From positions 496,001 to 560,000 of the forward strand of contig NZ_JAPMXC010000001.1 in NCBI RefSeq assembly GCF_026624755.1: a DNA stretch of 64,000 nt, given 5' to 3'. Origin of the DNA: Robbsia betulipollinis. GTDB taxonomy: Bacteria; Pseudomonadota; Gammaproteobacteria; Burkholderiales; Burkholderiaceae. Position 1 is the first letter of the stretch; every line of letters begins with the position of its first letter. The notes below the pieces were generated by a model. That model had not been told where the DNA came from. It did not search any database and worked only from the letters and a program-made list of their open reading frames with translations. The position numbers were made by a program, and so were the translations under genes. Positions 1-8,849 of this stretch are shown piece after piece.

Positions 1-94
1 AAGCGCAAAACAAAGCGCGATGTCGAATGCAACGTCATGATCGAATGGTTTCCTTGTGAAGTTCTGCTATGGCGTCGTCCCGGCGGCACGTGCC

Positions 95-1573
95 TCAGCG
101 CGAGATCTCTTCGAGACTGCGCCCGAGCGTGCGCGGCCCGAAACCGCCGATCGTCAACACCACCACCGCCATCGCGCCGGCGATCAGCGTGAACACGCCG
201 CTCACGCCCAGGCGATGCAGCACGAAGGCGATCAGAAAGCCCGACAGCATGCCGCTGATACGGCTCACCGAGTACACCAGACCGATCGCCCGCGCGCGGA
301 CCCGGGTGGGAAACAGTTCGGCCTGATAGGTGCGATAGGAAAAGGTCATGCAGTTGCTGGCCAGCGTCATCAGCAGACCCAGCGCGATCAGCATGCCGGG
401 GACGCGTTGCTGCGCAAAAACGATGCCCACGAGCGCCATCGCCGCGGCGGCGCCGGCGATGAGCCACTTGCGCTCCACGCGGTCGGCGAACAGCATCGCC
501 AGCAGCGGACCGATCGGGTTCGCGAATGCGATCACGAGCGAATACAGCAGGCTGTGCGTGAAGGTCACGCCCTTGGCGGCGAGCAGCGTCGGTACCCAGC
601 TCGCGAAACCGTAATAGCCGATCGACTGGAAAAAGTTGAACACCAGCAGCATGATGGTGCGCCGCCGGTAAGGCGCGCGCCACAATTCTCCCTTGCTCGC
701 GACCTCGACCCGGAGCACGGTTTTCTCGGCCAGCGGCAGCGGCAGCGGCTTGCCGGTCGCGCGTTCGATCCTGCGCTCCAGGTCCGCGACGATCGCCGCG
801 GCTTCCGCCGCCCGCCCTTTCTGCAACAGCCAGCGCGGACTTTCCGGCAGGCCGAGACGGATGAACCAGACCAGCACCGCGCCCAGGCAACCGATCCACA
901 CCACCCAGCGCCAGCCGTCATAGCCCAGCGGGGCGATCGGCACCAGGCGCCACGCCAGGAAGGCGATCGTCGGAATCGCGGTGTACTGAACCGATTGCAC
1001 GAACGCATAGGAGCGACCGCGAATGCTCGCGGGCACGAACTCGGAGACGTAGGCGTCGATGGTCACGAGTTCGGCGCCGACGCCGATGCCGGCGACCACC
1101 CGCCAGACGATGATCCAGGCGGGGTCGCTTTGCAGCGCCATGATCAGGCTGGACAGCGCGTAGCACAGCAGGGCGCCGACGAACACGCGGCGGCGGCCGA
1201 TGCGGTCGGCGACGAAGGCGACCGCGAAGGTACCGATGAAGACTCCGCAGAACAGCGCCGCGACGAAAGCGCCCAGGCTGCCCATGTCGAAGAACGACGT
1301 GGCGCCATGCACGAAGATGCCCGCCTTCACCAGACCGGGGCCGATATAGGCGGTGAGGAACACGTCGTAGATTTCGAACCAGCCGCCCAGCGCCAGCGCG
1401 AAGATGATCCACCAGATCGGACGGCTCGCCGGCAGCCGGTTCAGGCGCGCGGCGATCTGCGCCGCATCCACGGGCGCGGCGTTGGCAGGGGCGGCGTCGG
1501 CGAGCGCGGCGCTCCCGGCAGGCAGCGTACCGTGCGCGGACATCCGCAACGACGCATTGCGCGTGTTTTTCAT
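95..1573 (-). CDS. MFS transporter, aromatic/organic acid:H+ symporter type
   Basis: A 492-residue inner-membrane carrier with about 12 hydrophobic segments after a roughly 60-residue polar N-terminus. The cytoplasmic loop motif DRIGRRR after the early helices and the PESPRWL segment are typical of the sugar/AAHS branch of MFS proton symporters. The ATG is preceded by a good AGGAGA ribosome site. It is the last gene of a leftward unit after a 2-hydroxyacid dehydrogenase and an RraA-like aldolase, so it probably imports their substrate, a hydroxy or oxo organic acid; the substrate itself cannot be read from sequence. It is clearly paralogous to the carrier at 7265-8803: both share the LDRLPA/LNRLPA N-terminus, the FE-YD segment and a C-terminal SLEEI. 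Confidence 0.85.
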   Translation of the reverse strand: MKNTRNASLRMSAHGTLPAGSAALADAAPANAAPVDAAQIAARLNRLPASRPIWWIIFALALGGWFEIYDVFLTAYIGPGLVKAGIFVHGATSFFDMGSLGAFVAALFCGVFIGTFAVAFVADRIGRRRVFVGALLCYALSSLIMALQSDPAWIIVWRVVAGIGVGAELVTIDAYVSEFVPASIRGRSYAFVQSVQYTAIPTIAFLAWRLVPIAPLGYDGWRWVVWIGCLGAVLVWFIRLGLPESPRWLLQKGRAAEAAAIVADLERRIERATGKPLPLPLAEKTVLRVEVASKGELWRAPYRRRTIMLLVFNFFQSIGYYGFASWVPTLLAAKGVTFTHSLLYSLVIAFANPIGPLLAMLFADRVERKWLIAGAAAAMALVGIVFAQQRVPGMLIALGLLMTLASNCMTFSYRTYQAELFPTRVRARAIGLVYSVSRISGMLSGFLIAFVLHRLGVSGVFTLIAGAMAVVVLTIGGFGPRTLGRSLEEISR

Positions 1574-1682
1574 TGTCTGTCTCCTGTATGGACTCGTCGG
1601 CGATGGCTGCTCGGGCAGCGCTTATCGATTCGCCACGCACCGGAACATGCGCAGAACCACCCGCATCATCCGGTGCGCAGAT

Positions 1683-2381
1683 TCACACCGGGCAGCCCTT
1701 GCCGCGCAGGATGCTGTTGAAACGCTCCGGGTCCGACGTCCCGGACCGGTTGCTCGCGCGAATCTTCTCTTCCTTCGCGGCGTGGGCCCGCACCTTGGGC
1801 AGCAGCGCTTCGATCTGGTCGTACGGAATCGCGACCACGCCATCGGCGTCGCCCAGAATCAGGTCGCCGGGCGACACCGTCAGCCCCGCGCAGGCGATCG
1901 GCACATTGAGTTCGCCCGGACCTTCCTTGCTCGGGCCGCGATGCACATGGCCGCGCGCGAAAACCGGTATCACGCCCTCGGCCCACTCGGCCACATCGCG
2001 GATCGCGCCGTCGATGACGAAGCCGCCGATTTTCTTCGCGAGCGCCGACGTGCGCATCAGCCCGCCGATCAGCGCCTGCGTCAGGTCGCCGCTGCCGTCC
2101 ACGACGATGATGTCGCCCGGCTGCGCGATCTCGATCGCCTTGTGCAGGAAAAGGTTGTCGCCGGGGCGCACGCGCACGGTGATGGCAGGACCGCACAGAC
2201 CCAGGGTCAGCTCCCCGTGATAGGCCTTGAGCCCCAGCGCGCCGGTGCTGCGCCCCATGCAGTCGCTGGCATGCGGCACCGGCACATTGCGAAACGCCTC
2301 GACCAGTTCCCGCGACGGCACCTGCTCGCGGGTACCGATGTAAAAGCCCGCCGGCCAGCCGGATTCGCGTGGTGATGTCAT
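1683..2381 (-). CDS. RraA-family aldolase (HMG/CHA aldolase-like)
   Basis: A 232-residue RraA-fold protein. The Arg-Asp pair needed for divalent metal and pyruvate enolate binding in 4-hydroxy-4-methyl-2-oxoglutarate / 4-carboxy-4-hydroxy-2-oxoadipate aldolases is present as G107-x20-R128-D129 (segment DGAIRD). A lyase role is therefore more likely than the RNase-E-inhibitor role of RraA. It probably cleaves a tertiary-hydroxy 2-oxo acid to pyruvate plus an oxo acid, or acts as an oxaloacetate decarboxylase. The start is the ATG with AGGAG upstream, 14 bases after the dehydrogenase stop; the frame stays open far upstream over that gene, which is a shadow. It is cotranscribed with the dehydrogenase and probably with the MFS gene 109 bases downstream. 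Confidence 0.85.
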   Translation of the reverse strand: MTSPRESGWPAGFYIGTREQVPSRELVEAFRNVPVPHASDCMGRSTGALGLKAYHGELTLGLCGPAITVRVRPGDNLFLHKAIEIAQPGDIIVVDGSGDLTQALIGGLMRTSALAKKIGGFVIDGAIRDVAEWAEGVIPVFARGHVHRGPSKEGPGELNVPIACAGLTVSPGDLILGDADGVVAIPYDQIEALLPKVRAHAAKEEKIRASNRSGTSDPERFNSILRGKGCPV

Positions 2382-2395
2382 GTCCTGTCTCCTTT

Positions 2396-3415
2396 TCAAA
2401 GCACTTCGGGGTTGACGCACGCGCGGGGGTTCACCGGCGCGCCGTCGAGAAAATCCAGGCAGTTGCGCACGGCGCTGACCGCCACGGCGTCGAGCGCGGC
2501 GGGCGTTGACCCGCCGACATGCGGCGTGGTGACGACATTCGGCAAACGCGTGAACGGATGCCCGTCGGGCAACGGTTCCACCTGAAAGGTATCGAGCCCC
2601 GCGCCTGCGAGACGGCCGCTTTCCAGCGCTGCCGCCAGCGCCGCTTCGTCGATCAGTTCGCCGCGCGAGGTGTTCAGGACGATCGCCCGGTCGGGCAGGC
2701 GGGCGAGCGCCGCGGCGTTCAGCAAGCCGCGCGTGTCCGGCGTCACCGGGCAATGCAGGCTGAGCACGTCCGACACGGCCAGCAGGTCGGACAATTCGGC
2801 ATATCGCCGTATGCCGCCGTCGGGGTCGCGCCGGGTGCCGTCGCGAACGGGATCCGCCGGCAGGGCCGGATCGAAGAACGCCACCTCCATGCCCAGCGCC
2901 CGCGCGAAGCGCGCGACGCGCTGGCCGATCTGACCGTAGCCGACCAGGCCCAGGCGCCGGCCCGCGAGTTCCACGCCGTCGCCGACGCGCGTCCAGCGGC
3001 CGGCACGCAGTTCGCGATCGAAAAAAGTCAGACGCCGGGCCACCGCCAGCATCAATCCGAGCGTCAGTTCGGCCACCGACTGGGCATTGGTGGCGGGCGT
3101 GGTGTAGACCGGGATGCCGCGCGCGGTGGCCGCGGCGACATCGATGTTCGTCACCCCTACCCCGTGCTTGGAAATCACCCTCAGGCTGGGACAGGCGGCA
3201 ATGGCGGCGGCGCTGAGCGTCACGGTGCGGGAGATGACGGCATCGAATGCATGCTCGCCCATCAGGCGGGCGATTTCTTCGGCGGCGTCGGGCATGTCGG
3301 ACGCATCGGACGCATTGGCGCCGCCGAGATAGACGACCGAACAGCTTGCCTCGTCCAGCAGGCGCTGACCGGCAGCGGCCAGCGTCGGCGCCGTCATCAG
3401 AAAACGATAGGTCAC
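2396..3415 (-). CDS. D-isomer-specific 2-hydroxyacid dehydrogenase
   Basis: A 339-residue NAD(P)-dependent dehydrogenase of the PGDH/glycerate dehydrogenase family. The Rossmann loop GLVGYGQIG (about 156-164) and the full catalytic set Arg251 (NTSRGE), Glu280 (QVEP) and His299 (TPHVGG) are present, so it should be active. It interconverts a D-2-hydroxy acid and its 2-oxo acid; in this operon it may feed the RraA-like aldolase or reduce its product. The start is GTG with GGGAGA upstream. It is the first gene of the leftward operon and divergent from a LysR gene, with a palindrome between them at 3461-3477. The length is normal for the single-domain form without a C-terminal ACT domain. Confidence 0.85.
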   Translation of the reverse strand: MTYRFLMTAPTLAAAGQRLLDEASCSVVYLGGANASDASDMPDAAEEIARLMGEHAFDAVISRTVTLSAAAIAACPSLRVISKHGVGVTNIDVAAATARGIPVYTTPATNAQSVAELTLGLMLAVARRLTFFDRELRAGRWTRVGDGVELAGRRLGLVGYGQIGQRVARFARALGMEVAFFDPALPADPVRDGTRRDPDGGIRRYAELSDLLAVSDVLSLHCPVTPDTRGLLNAAALARLPDRAIVLNTSRGELIDEAALAAALESGRLAGAGLDTFQVEPLPDGHPFTRLPNVVTTPHVGGSTPAALDAVAVSAVRNCLDFLDGAPVNPRACVNPEVL

Positions 3416-3460
3416 GGCGGGTCTCCCTGAATTCCTGTGACCCGATTATTGACCTCGCCA

Positions 3461-3477
3461 ACGATAGAATCTATTGT
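3461..3477. promoter_or_regulatory. Candidate LysR operator
   Basis: A 17-base near-perfect inverted repeat, ACGATAGA-A-TCTATTGT, with one mismatch between 8-base arms. It lies between the divergent dehydrogenase (start 3415) and LysR (start 3513) genes. Its size and place fit a LysR-type autoregulatory and activation site; this is inference from symmetry and position. Confidence 0.55.
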
Positions 3478-3512
3478 CTGTATCTTATATTTCAATTCCT
3501 CTGGGGAATGTA

Positions 3513-4409
3513 TTGGAAACGCGCGATCTCCGGTATTTCACGATGGTGGCGGAATTGGAACACCTGGGACGCGCGGCCGAGGCGCTCGACGTCACGCAGC
3601 CCGCCCTGTCCAAATGCATCGACCGTCTCGAAAAAATCTGCCAGGGACAGCTGCTGGAACGCGTCGGCCGCGGCGTGCGGCTCACCGAGGCGGGTCGCCT
3701 GCTCTATGAACGGGCGCGGCTGCTGAACCAGTTGCTGGCCAGCACGCAGCAGGATATCGCGTCGCTCGCGAGCGGGGGCGCGGGCCATATCCGCGTCGGC
3801 GCCGCGGCCACCGTCGCCGAATTCCTGCTGCCCGGCATCTGCCGCGTCCTGCTGGCGGAGTCCCCGGGCGTCACGATCGATATTCAGATCGGCATGAACG
3901 ATGTCTTGCGCGCGATGTTGCGCGACGATCAGCTCGACATCGTCGTCGGGCCGCTGTTGGCGGAGGAACGCGAATTCGTCGGCCGGCCGATCGCGCGCGA
4001 TCAGGTGGTGGTGGCGGCGAGCCCCGCGCATCCGTTCGCCGGCAAGACGCCGTCCCTTGCCGCGCTCGCGCACAGCGCCTGGGTGCTGCCCGCGCGCACC
4101 GTGGCGACCCGGCAATGGCTCGAACGGCAATTCGACGCGCACGGGCTCGCCGCGCCGAACGTGCAGATCGAGGCGAGTTCGATCGCCGCCCTGCCGCGCC
4201 TGATCGCCGAGACGCGCCTGCTGAGCTTTCTGTCCCGGCGCAACCTCACCGAGGGCCGCCCCGGCGCGCGGCTGATCGAGGTGCCGAACCCGCTGACGAC
4301 GATGGACCGGCATTTCGGCGTGCTGTTTCGCGCGAAGCGTTACCTCACGCCGGCCACGCGCCGCTTCATCGCGATCGCGGAAACGCAGGGTGCCGGGCTG
4401 AACGATTAG
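3513..4409 (+). CDS. LysR-family transcriptional regulator
   Basis: A LysR-type regulator of about 298 residues. The N-terminal winged helix-turn-helix reads LGRAAEALDVTQPALSKCIDRLE, followed by the effector-binding domain. I chose the TTG at 3513, giving ETRDLRYF directly after Met as in other LysR proteins, because GGGGA lies just upstream. A TTG 13 codons earlier at 3474 falls inside the candidate operator palindrome and has no clear ribosome site. It is divergent from the dehydrogenase-aldolase-MFS operon, which it probably activates in response to a pathway intermediate. Confidence 0.85.
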   Translation: METRDLRYFTMVAELEHLGRAAEALDVTQPALSKCIDRLEKICQGQLLERVGRGVRLTEAGRLLYERARLLNQLLASTQQDIASLASGGAGHIRVGAAATVAEFLLPGICRVLLAESPGVTIDIQIGMNDVLRAMLRDDQLDIVVGPLLAEEREFVGRPIARDQVVVAASPAHPFAGKTPSLAALAHSAWVLPARTVATRQWLERQFDAHGLAAPNVQIEASSIAALPRLIAETRLLSFLSRRNLTEGRPGARLIEVPNPLTTMDRHFGVLFRAKRYLTPATRRFIAIAETQGAGLND

Positions 4410-4470
4410 CCTCTAAAATCACCGAATCTTTTTCGGCCCCTTTTCAGCCTTCTTCCAGCGAGCGGATGTC

Positions 4471-5319
4471 ATGAAATCGTCTCAGCCGGGCGCGCGCCCG
4501 ACGTCATCCGATGCGCCGCGGCGCGCCCCGGCCAAAAACCGCGGCACCGGGCGCCACCTCACCCCCGCCACGCCGGATGCCGTACCGGCCCCGGCGAACG
4601 CGGCAGACAGCTCGGGCGTGGCGGTGCTCGACCGTGCCTGCGCGATCCTGCAGGCGTTTCAGCCCGACGACGACGGCCTGACGCTGGCCGAACTGGCCGC
4701 GCGCACCACCCTGTACAAGAGCACGCTGCTGCGCCTGGCCGACTCGTTGATTCATCATCGGCTGCTGGTCCGGTTCGAGGATGGCCGTTATCGCATCGGT
4801 CCGGCCTGCTTCGCGCTGGGCGCGCTGTATCAACGCAGCCTCAAGCTCGGCGATATCCTCCTGCCCCTGATGCGCGAACTCGCGGAACTCAGCGGGGAAA
4901 GTGCCGCCTTCTATGTGCGGGACCGGGACATGCGCGTCTGTCTGCACCGCGTGGACTCGCGGCATGCGGTACGTTTCCACGTACGCGAGGGCGATGTGCT
5001 GCCGCTGGGCTCCGGCTCGGGCGGCCTCACCCTGCTCGCCTTCGCCGGCGAGAGCGGCGAGCGCTACGCGCGCATTCGCACCGCGGGCTATTGCGTGTCC
5101 GTCGGCGAACGGGACCGGGACACCGCCGGCATTTCCGCGCCGGTCTTCGGCGTGGGGCAGGCACTGCGGGGCGTATTGACGCTGGCAGGGCCCAGTTCAC
5201 GGGTCGACCAGGCGTTTGCCGACCGTGTCCTCGACGGTTTCCTGTCGATCGCGGCGCGCAGCAGCGAAGCGCTGGGCGGCGACGCCGCGCCGTTGCGCGA
5301 CGCCATCGGGCGGCGATAG
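4471..5319 (+). CDS. IclR-family transcriptional regulator
   Basis: A 282-residue IclR-type regulator. A polar, disordered N-terminus of about 47 residues precedes the winged helix (about 48-110: VAVLDRACAILQAF, then LTLAELAARTTLYKSTLLRLADSL), followed by the GAF-like effector domain. It ends 58 bases from the end of the convergent SMP-30 gene, and so sits at the tail of the CoA-transferase/MFS/lyase/SMP-30 operon. It is the obvious regulator of that operon, whose promoter region carries IclR-type inverted repeats at 10071-10106. The long N-terminal extension is unusual for the family; no internal ATG would give a shorter protein with an intact DNA-binding domain. Confidence 0.85.
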   Translation: MKSSQPGARPTSSDAPRRAPAKNRGTGRHLTPATPDAVPAPANAADSSGVAVLDRACAILQAFQPDDDGLTLAELAARTTLYKSTLLRLADSLIHHRLLVRFEDGRYRIGPACFALGALYQRSLKLGDILLPLMRELAELSGESAAFYVRDRDMRVCLHRVDSRHAVRFHVREGDVLPLGSGSGGLTLLAFAGESGERYARIRTAGYCVSVGERDRDTAGISAPVFGVGQALRGVLTLAGPSSRVDQAFADRVLDGFLSIAARSSEALGGDAAPLRDAIGRR

Positions 5320-5377
5320 GACGGCAGGCAACGGGATCATCGCGTTCCGGTCGTGCGGGCCGCGCCAAGCCGGGCGT

Positions 5378-6355
5378 TCAGCCGCCCAGGGCGCAACGCG
5401 CGCTCAGCACGCTGCCGGTGCTCGAATCGGTGATGAACAGCCGCTGCGCGTCGCGTGGATCGAAGGCGACGTTGGTGAGGGTCCGGCCCGCACACGAGGC
5501 GATCCGCGCCAGCGGCTCGCCATGCGGGGTCAGCACGAAGACGGACCCCAGCGACGCATGCGCGACGAACAGATTCCCGTGGGCATCCATCGCCAGGCCG
5601 TCGGGGCCGCTGGTCCCGTGGAAACTCGCGAAGCGTCCGACCTTGCTGGTGCCGCCGTCGGCCTGCAGCGGCAGACGCCAGACCGCATTGTCGCGGGTCA
5701 TGGCGACGAAAAGCACCTTCTCTTCCGCGTCGAGCACCAGCCCGTTCGGACTCGGCCCGTTGGCGAGCAGGCAGTCGAGCCGGCCGCTCGGTGCGAGACG
5801 GTAGACCCGTCCCGTCGGGTCGCTCAGGCCGGTCTGACCTTGATCGGTGAAATAAATGTCGCCATTGCGCGCGACGATCAGGTCGTTCGGCCCCTTGAAC
5901 CGCTCGCCGTTGCGCCGGGCGATCACGACCGTTGGCGTCCGGAGGCTGCCGCCGTGCGCCGGGTCGAGCGTCGGGTCGAACGTCGGATCGAGCGCAAGCA
6001 CCCCGTTCTTGTAGTCGGCGATGAGCAGCTTGTGCTGCGGATGCCAGGCCAGGCCGTTCGGCTCGCCATCGTACTCGGCGACCAGTTGCCACTCCGGCGC
6101 GGCCGCAACGCCGGATGCGGGGGACCCGGCGAACATCCCGCTCGCGGCGATGCGGAAAATCCGGCCATGCGGGATGTCGACGATATACAGATTACCCTGC
6201 GGATCGAAACACGGCCCCTCGATGAAGCTGTCGACCGCGGCGCCGCCCTTGTTCGCGCGCGACCATTCCGTCACCACGCCGGGCTTGCGCAGCGACGCCG
6301 GCAGGGCGGCGTGGACTGCGCTGTCCAGCACGGGAGGCGGCGGTGCCCAGCTCAT
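5378..6355 (-). CDS. SMP-30/gluconolactonase (LRE) family protein
   Basis: A 325-residue six-bladed beta-propeller hydrolase. The repeated blades read NGLAWHP, PNDLIVARNGDIYFTD, PNGLVLD and DGLAMDAHGNLFVA. The metal ligands typical of the family can be picked out: Glu in the early EGPCFD segment, Asn in PNDL and Asp in DGLAMD. Such enzymes open lactones of sugar acids or hydroxy acids. It has no signal peptide and is therefore cytoplasmic. Its ATG overlaps the stop of the lyase gene upstream by four bases (ATGA), pointing to translational coupling. In this operon it may open a lactone form of a hydroxy-polycarboxylic substrate. Confidence 0.82.
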   Translation of the reverse strand: MSWAPPPPVLDSAVHAALPASLRKPGVVTEWSRANKGGAAVDSFIEGPCFDPQGNLYIVDIPHGRIFRIAASGMFAGSPASGVAAAPEWQLVAEYDGEPNGLAWHPQHKLLIADYKNGVLALDPTFDPTLDPAHGGSLRTPTVVIARRNGERFKGPNDLIVARNGDIYFTDQGQTGLSDPTGRVYRLAPSGRLDCLLANGPSPNGLVLDAEEKVLFVAMTRDNAVWRLPLQADGGTSKVGRFASFHGTSGPDGLAMDAHGNLFVAHASLGSVFVLTPHGEPLARIASCAGRTLTNVAFDPRDAQRLFITDSSTGSVLSARCALGG

Positions 6356-7206
6356 GCGGGCTCTCCTGCATCTTTCGCGTCGGCGGCGAGGTGACGCTCG
6401 GCGGGCCCGTCGTAACGGTAGGCCATCTGCCGCGGCATCGGCCCCTTGTTGCGCTCGGCGCGTCCGGTCTGCTCCCAGGCATGCGACAGGATGCCGACCG
6501 CGCGCGACAGACAGAAAATGCCCCGCGCCAGCTCCGGCGCGAAACCCAGCTCGGCGTAGATGACCGCGGTCGCGCCGTCGATGTTCATCGGGATCGCCCG
6601 CCCCTTGCGGCGCGTCAGCAGGGCCTCGATGCCGCGCGCGATCCCGGCGTAACGGCCCGGCACGACCCCGCGCGCCGCCGCGGCATCGGTCATCGCGAGC
6701 AAAGGCGCGACACGCGGATCGACCGGATGGAAGCGGTGGCCGAACCCCGGCAGGTACTTGCCATGCAGCGCGATGCGCGCGTCGACGCCGCGGGCCACCG
6801 CCGCGTCCAGCGGTGTCCCGGCGACGATGTCCCGGTCGATCGCCTGGTACAGTTCGACCGCCTGCTGTCCGGCGCCGCCGTGAACGTCGTCGAGCACATT
6901 GATCGCCGAAGCCATCGCGCCGTTCAACGGCAGCCCGCAGCTCACGGCCATTTTAGAGATGGCGATCGAAGGCGCGTGCGGCCCGTGGTCGACCGACGCC
7001 ACCAGCGCGGCCTCCAGCAATGCGGCCTGACCGTCATCGGGCAGTTCGCCGCGCACCATCAGCCAGATCATTTTCGGAAAACTGATCTGGCCGATCAGTT
7101 CCTGGATGGGGTAGCCGCGCACGTGTATCGATCCCGGATGGATATCGATGATCGAGGTGCGCCAGTAGTCGGCGGCCAGTGTCGCGGCATCGGCGGGCAC
7201 AGTCAT
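6352..7206 (-). CDS. Citrate synthase-fold citryl-CoA lyase-like enzyme
   Basis: A 284-residue protein of the citrate synthase superfamily, much shorter than true citrate synthase (about 430) and close to the stand-alone citryl-CoA lyase type. The three catalytic residues of the fold are visible: His109 (DDVHGG), His157 (PGFGHR) and Asp210 (NIDGAT). The expected reaction is reversible cleavage of a citryl-CoA-like thioester to acetyl-CoA and a 2-oxo acid. A family III CoA-transferase gene in the same operon could make the thioester. I chose the ATG at 7206; an upstream ATG at 7272 would add 22 low-complexity residues and overlap the MFS gene by 8 bases. The stop overlaps the SMP-30 start. Confidence 0.78.
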   Translation of the reverse strand: MTVPADAATLAADYWRTSIIDIHPGSIHVRGYPIQELIGQISFPKMIWLMVRGELPDDGQAALLEAALVASVDHGPHAPSIAISKMAVSCGLPLNGAMASAINVLDDVHGGAGQQAVELYQAIDRDIVAGTPLDAAVARGVDARIALHGKYLPGFGHRFHPVDPRVAPLLAMTDAAAARGVVPGRYAGIARGIEALLTRRKGRAIPMNIDGATAVIYAELGFAPELARGIFCLSRAVGILSHAWEQTGRAERNKGPMPRQMAYRYDGPAERHLAADAKDAGEPA

Positions 7207-7264
7207 TTTCAGGATCGTCCTTGAGGAAGGTGGGCGGGTGGCGCGGGCGTCATGCGCGCTGCTC

Positions 7265-8803
7265 TCATGCATCGATCTCTTCGAGCGAGCGGCCCCGCGT
7301 GTTCGGCCCGAGCACGCCGATCAACAGCATCGAGAGCACCATGCTTGACGAGATCATCACGAAGACGCCGTGGGTACCGAAGTCGCGCAGGAAAAAGGCG
7401 ACGAGAAAACCCGAGAAAATCGCGCTGAGGCGGCTCCAGGAGTAGACGAAGCCGATCGCGCGCGCGCGCACCTCGGTGGGATACAGTTCGGATTGATACG
7501 CCTGGAACGAATACGTCATGATCGGCAGCGTCAGGTTCAGGAAAAAGCCGAACACGACCACCCCCGGCGCCGTCGTCTGGGCGGCCAGCACCATGCCGAG
7601 CAGCGCGATCGCGCCGCAGGCGGCCACCAGGCTCCACTTGCGTTCGACCTTGTCGGCGAAATACAGGAAAAGCAGCGGCCCCAGGGGCAGCGCGACCGAC
7701 ATCAGAAAGGAGTACTGGAGGCTGTGCACCAGACTGAAACCCTTCGCGCTCAGCAGCGACGGTATCCAGTTGCTGAAGCCATAGAAGCCGATCACCGATA
7801 TGGCGTTGAACAACGACATCATCACCGTGCGCGTGCGGTACGGAGCCTGGAGGATGACGGCGAAGGAGGCGTTGCCGGACGTCTGCCGGGCGCGCGAGGC
7901 GGGCGGCGCGGTGCGTGCCGCGGGCGCCTCCACGCCGCGCGGCGCGGGCAGCGGCGCGCCGTACTGGCGTGCGACGATCGCCTCGATGCCGCGCGTCACC
8001 GCATCGGCCTCGGCCACCCGGGCGCGGCTGAGCAGCCAGCGCGGGCTTTCCGGTATGCCCAGGCGCAGCGTCCAGATGACCAGCGCACCGAGCGCGCTGG
8101 CCAGCGCGACCCACCGCCAGCCGTCGAGCCCGAGCGGCCGCAGCGGCACGAGCCACCACGACATCAGGGCGACCGTCGGCACCGCGCAATACGGAATCAC
8201 CTGCGTGACGGCGAAGGCGCGGCCGCGCAGATCCTTCGGCATCAGTTCCGCCACATACGTGTTGATCGTCACCATTTCGAGCCCCAGCCCGAGACCGGCG
8301 AGCAGGCGAAACAGGTTGACGCCCGCCGCGCTGTGCTGAAACGCCATCGCCACCGTCGCCGCGGTATAGCCGATCAGTGCCCAGACGAACACGCGGCGCC
8401 GCCCGTAGCGGTCGGCCAGAAAGCTCAGCCCCAGCGTGCCGATGAACAGACCGAGAAAGGTGGCCGCGACGAATGCGGCAATCGAATTCATCGCGAACAC
8501 CGACGTCGTGCTTTTCGCGAACAGGCCGCTGCCGATCAATCCCGGCGCGATATAGCCGGTCATGAACAGGTCGTAGAATTCGAAGCATCCGCCCAGGGAC
8601 AGCAGGATCACGATCTGCCACACGTAGCGGGTGGCCGGCAGCCGGTCGAGACGCGCGGCGATCGCCTCCGGGGTGGCGAGCGCGTCGGGCACGGCCGATG
8701 CGTCGCGGCTTGCGGCGTCCTGGCCGTGCGCGTCGCGCGTGCGGTGCGCCGGGTCCGGCGATCTGATCGCTTCCATGATGGGCTGTTCCAGTCGGTACCG
8801 CAT
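7265..8803 (-). CDS. MFS transporter, AAHS/metabolite:H+ symporter type
   Basis: A 512-residue, 12-helix carrier with a polar N-terminus of about 55 residues, the DRYGRRR loop motif and PESPRWL. It is a paralogue of the MFS protein at 95-1573. The ATG at 8803 is used because the frame further upstream runs into the CoA-transferase gene; another in-frame ATG lies nine codons downstream at 8776, and neither has a strong ribosome site. It sits between the CoA-transferase and the lyase, so it probably imports the acid that these enzymes activate and cleave. The segment around residues 280-310 is Ala/Pro/Arg-rich and probably the central cytoplasmic loop. Confidence 0.83.
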   Translation of the reverse strand: MRYRLEQPIMEAIRSPDPAHRTRDAHGQDAASRDASAVPDALATPEAIAARLDRLPATRYVWQIVILLSLGGCFEFYDLFMTGYIAPGLIGSGLFAKSTTSVFAMNSIAAFVAATFLGLFIGTLGLSFLADRYGRRRVFVWALIGYTAATVAMAFQHSAAGVNLFRLLAGLGLGLEMVTINTYVAELMPKDLRGRAFAVTQVIPYCAVPTVALMSWWLVPLRPLGLDGWRWVALASALGALVIWTLRLGIPESPRWLLSRARVAEADAVTRGIEAIVARQYGAPLPAPRGVEAPAARTAPPASRARQTSGNASFAVILQAPYRTRTVMMSLFNAISVIGFYGFSNWIPSLLSAKGFSLVHSLQYSFLMSVALPLGPLLFLYFADKVERKWSLVAACGAIALLGMVLAAQTTAPGVVVFGFFLNLTLPIMTYSFQAYQSELYPTEVRARAIGFVYSWSRLSAIFSGFLVAFFLRDFGTHGVFVMISSSMVLSMLLIGVLGPNTRGRSLEEIDA

Positions 8804-8849
8804 GGGATCACGCCGGTGGCGGGATGAAAAAAGAAGAGGAAAGCGGACG

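Noticed and set aside
56-1720. A 554-residue open frame on the plus strand
   Set aside because: It is antisense to the MFS carrier, rich in His, Arg, Gln and Asp with no domain, which is typical of a GC-rich shadow frame.
1683-3461. A single 592-residue protein fusing an unknown N-terminus to the RraA-type aldolase
   Set aside because: The first 360 residues are an out-of-frame reading of the dehydrogenase gene; AGGAG and an ATG at 2381 define the aldolase.
4422-4435. A terminator after the LysR gene
   Set aside because: The stem CCGAA/TTCGG is only five base pairs; too weak to call.
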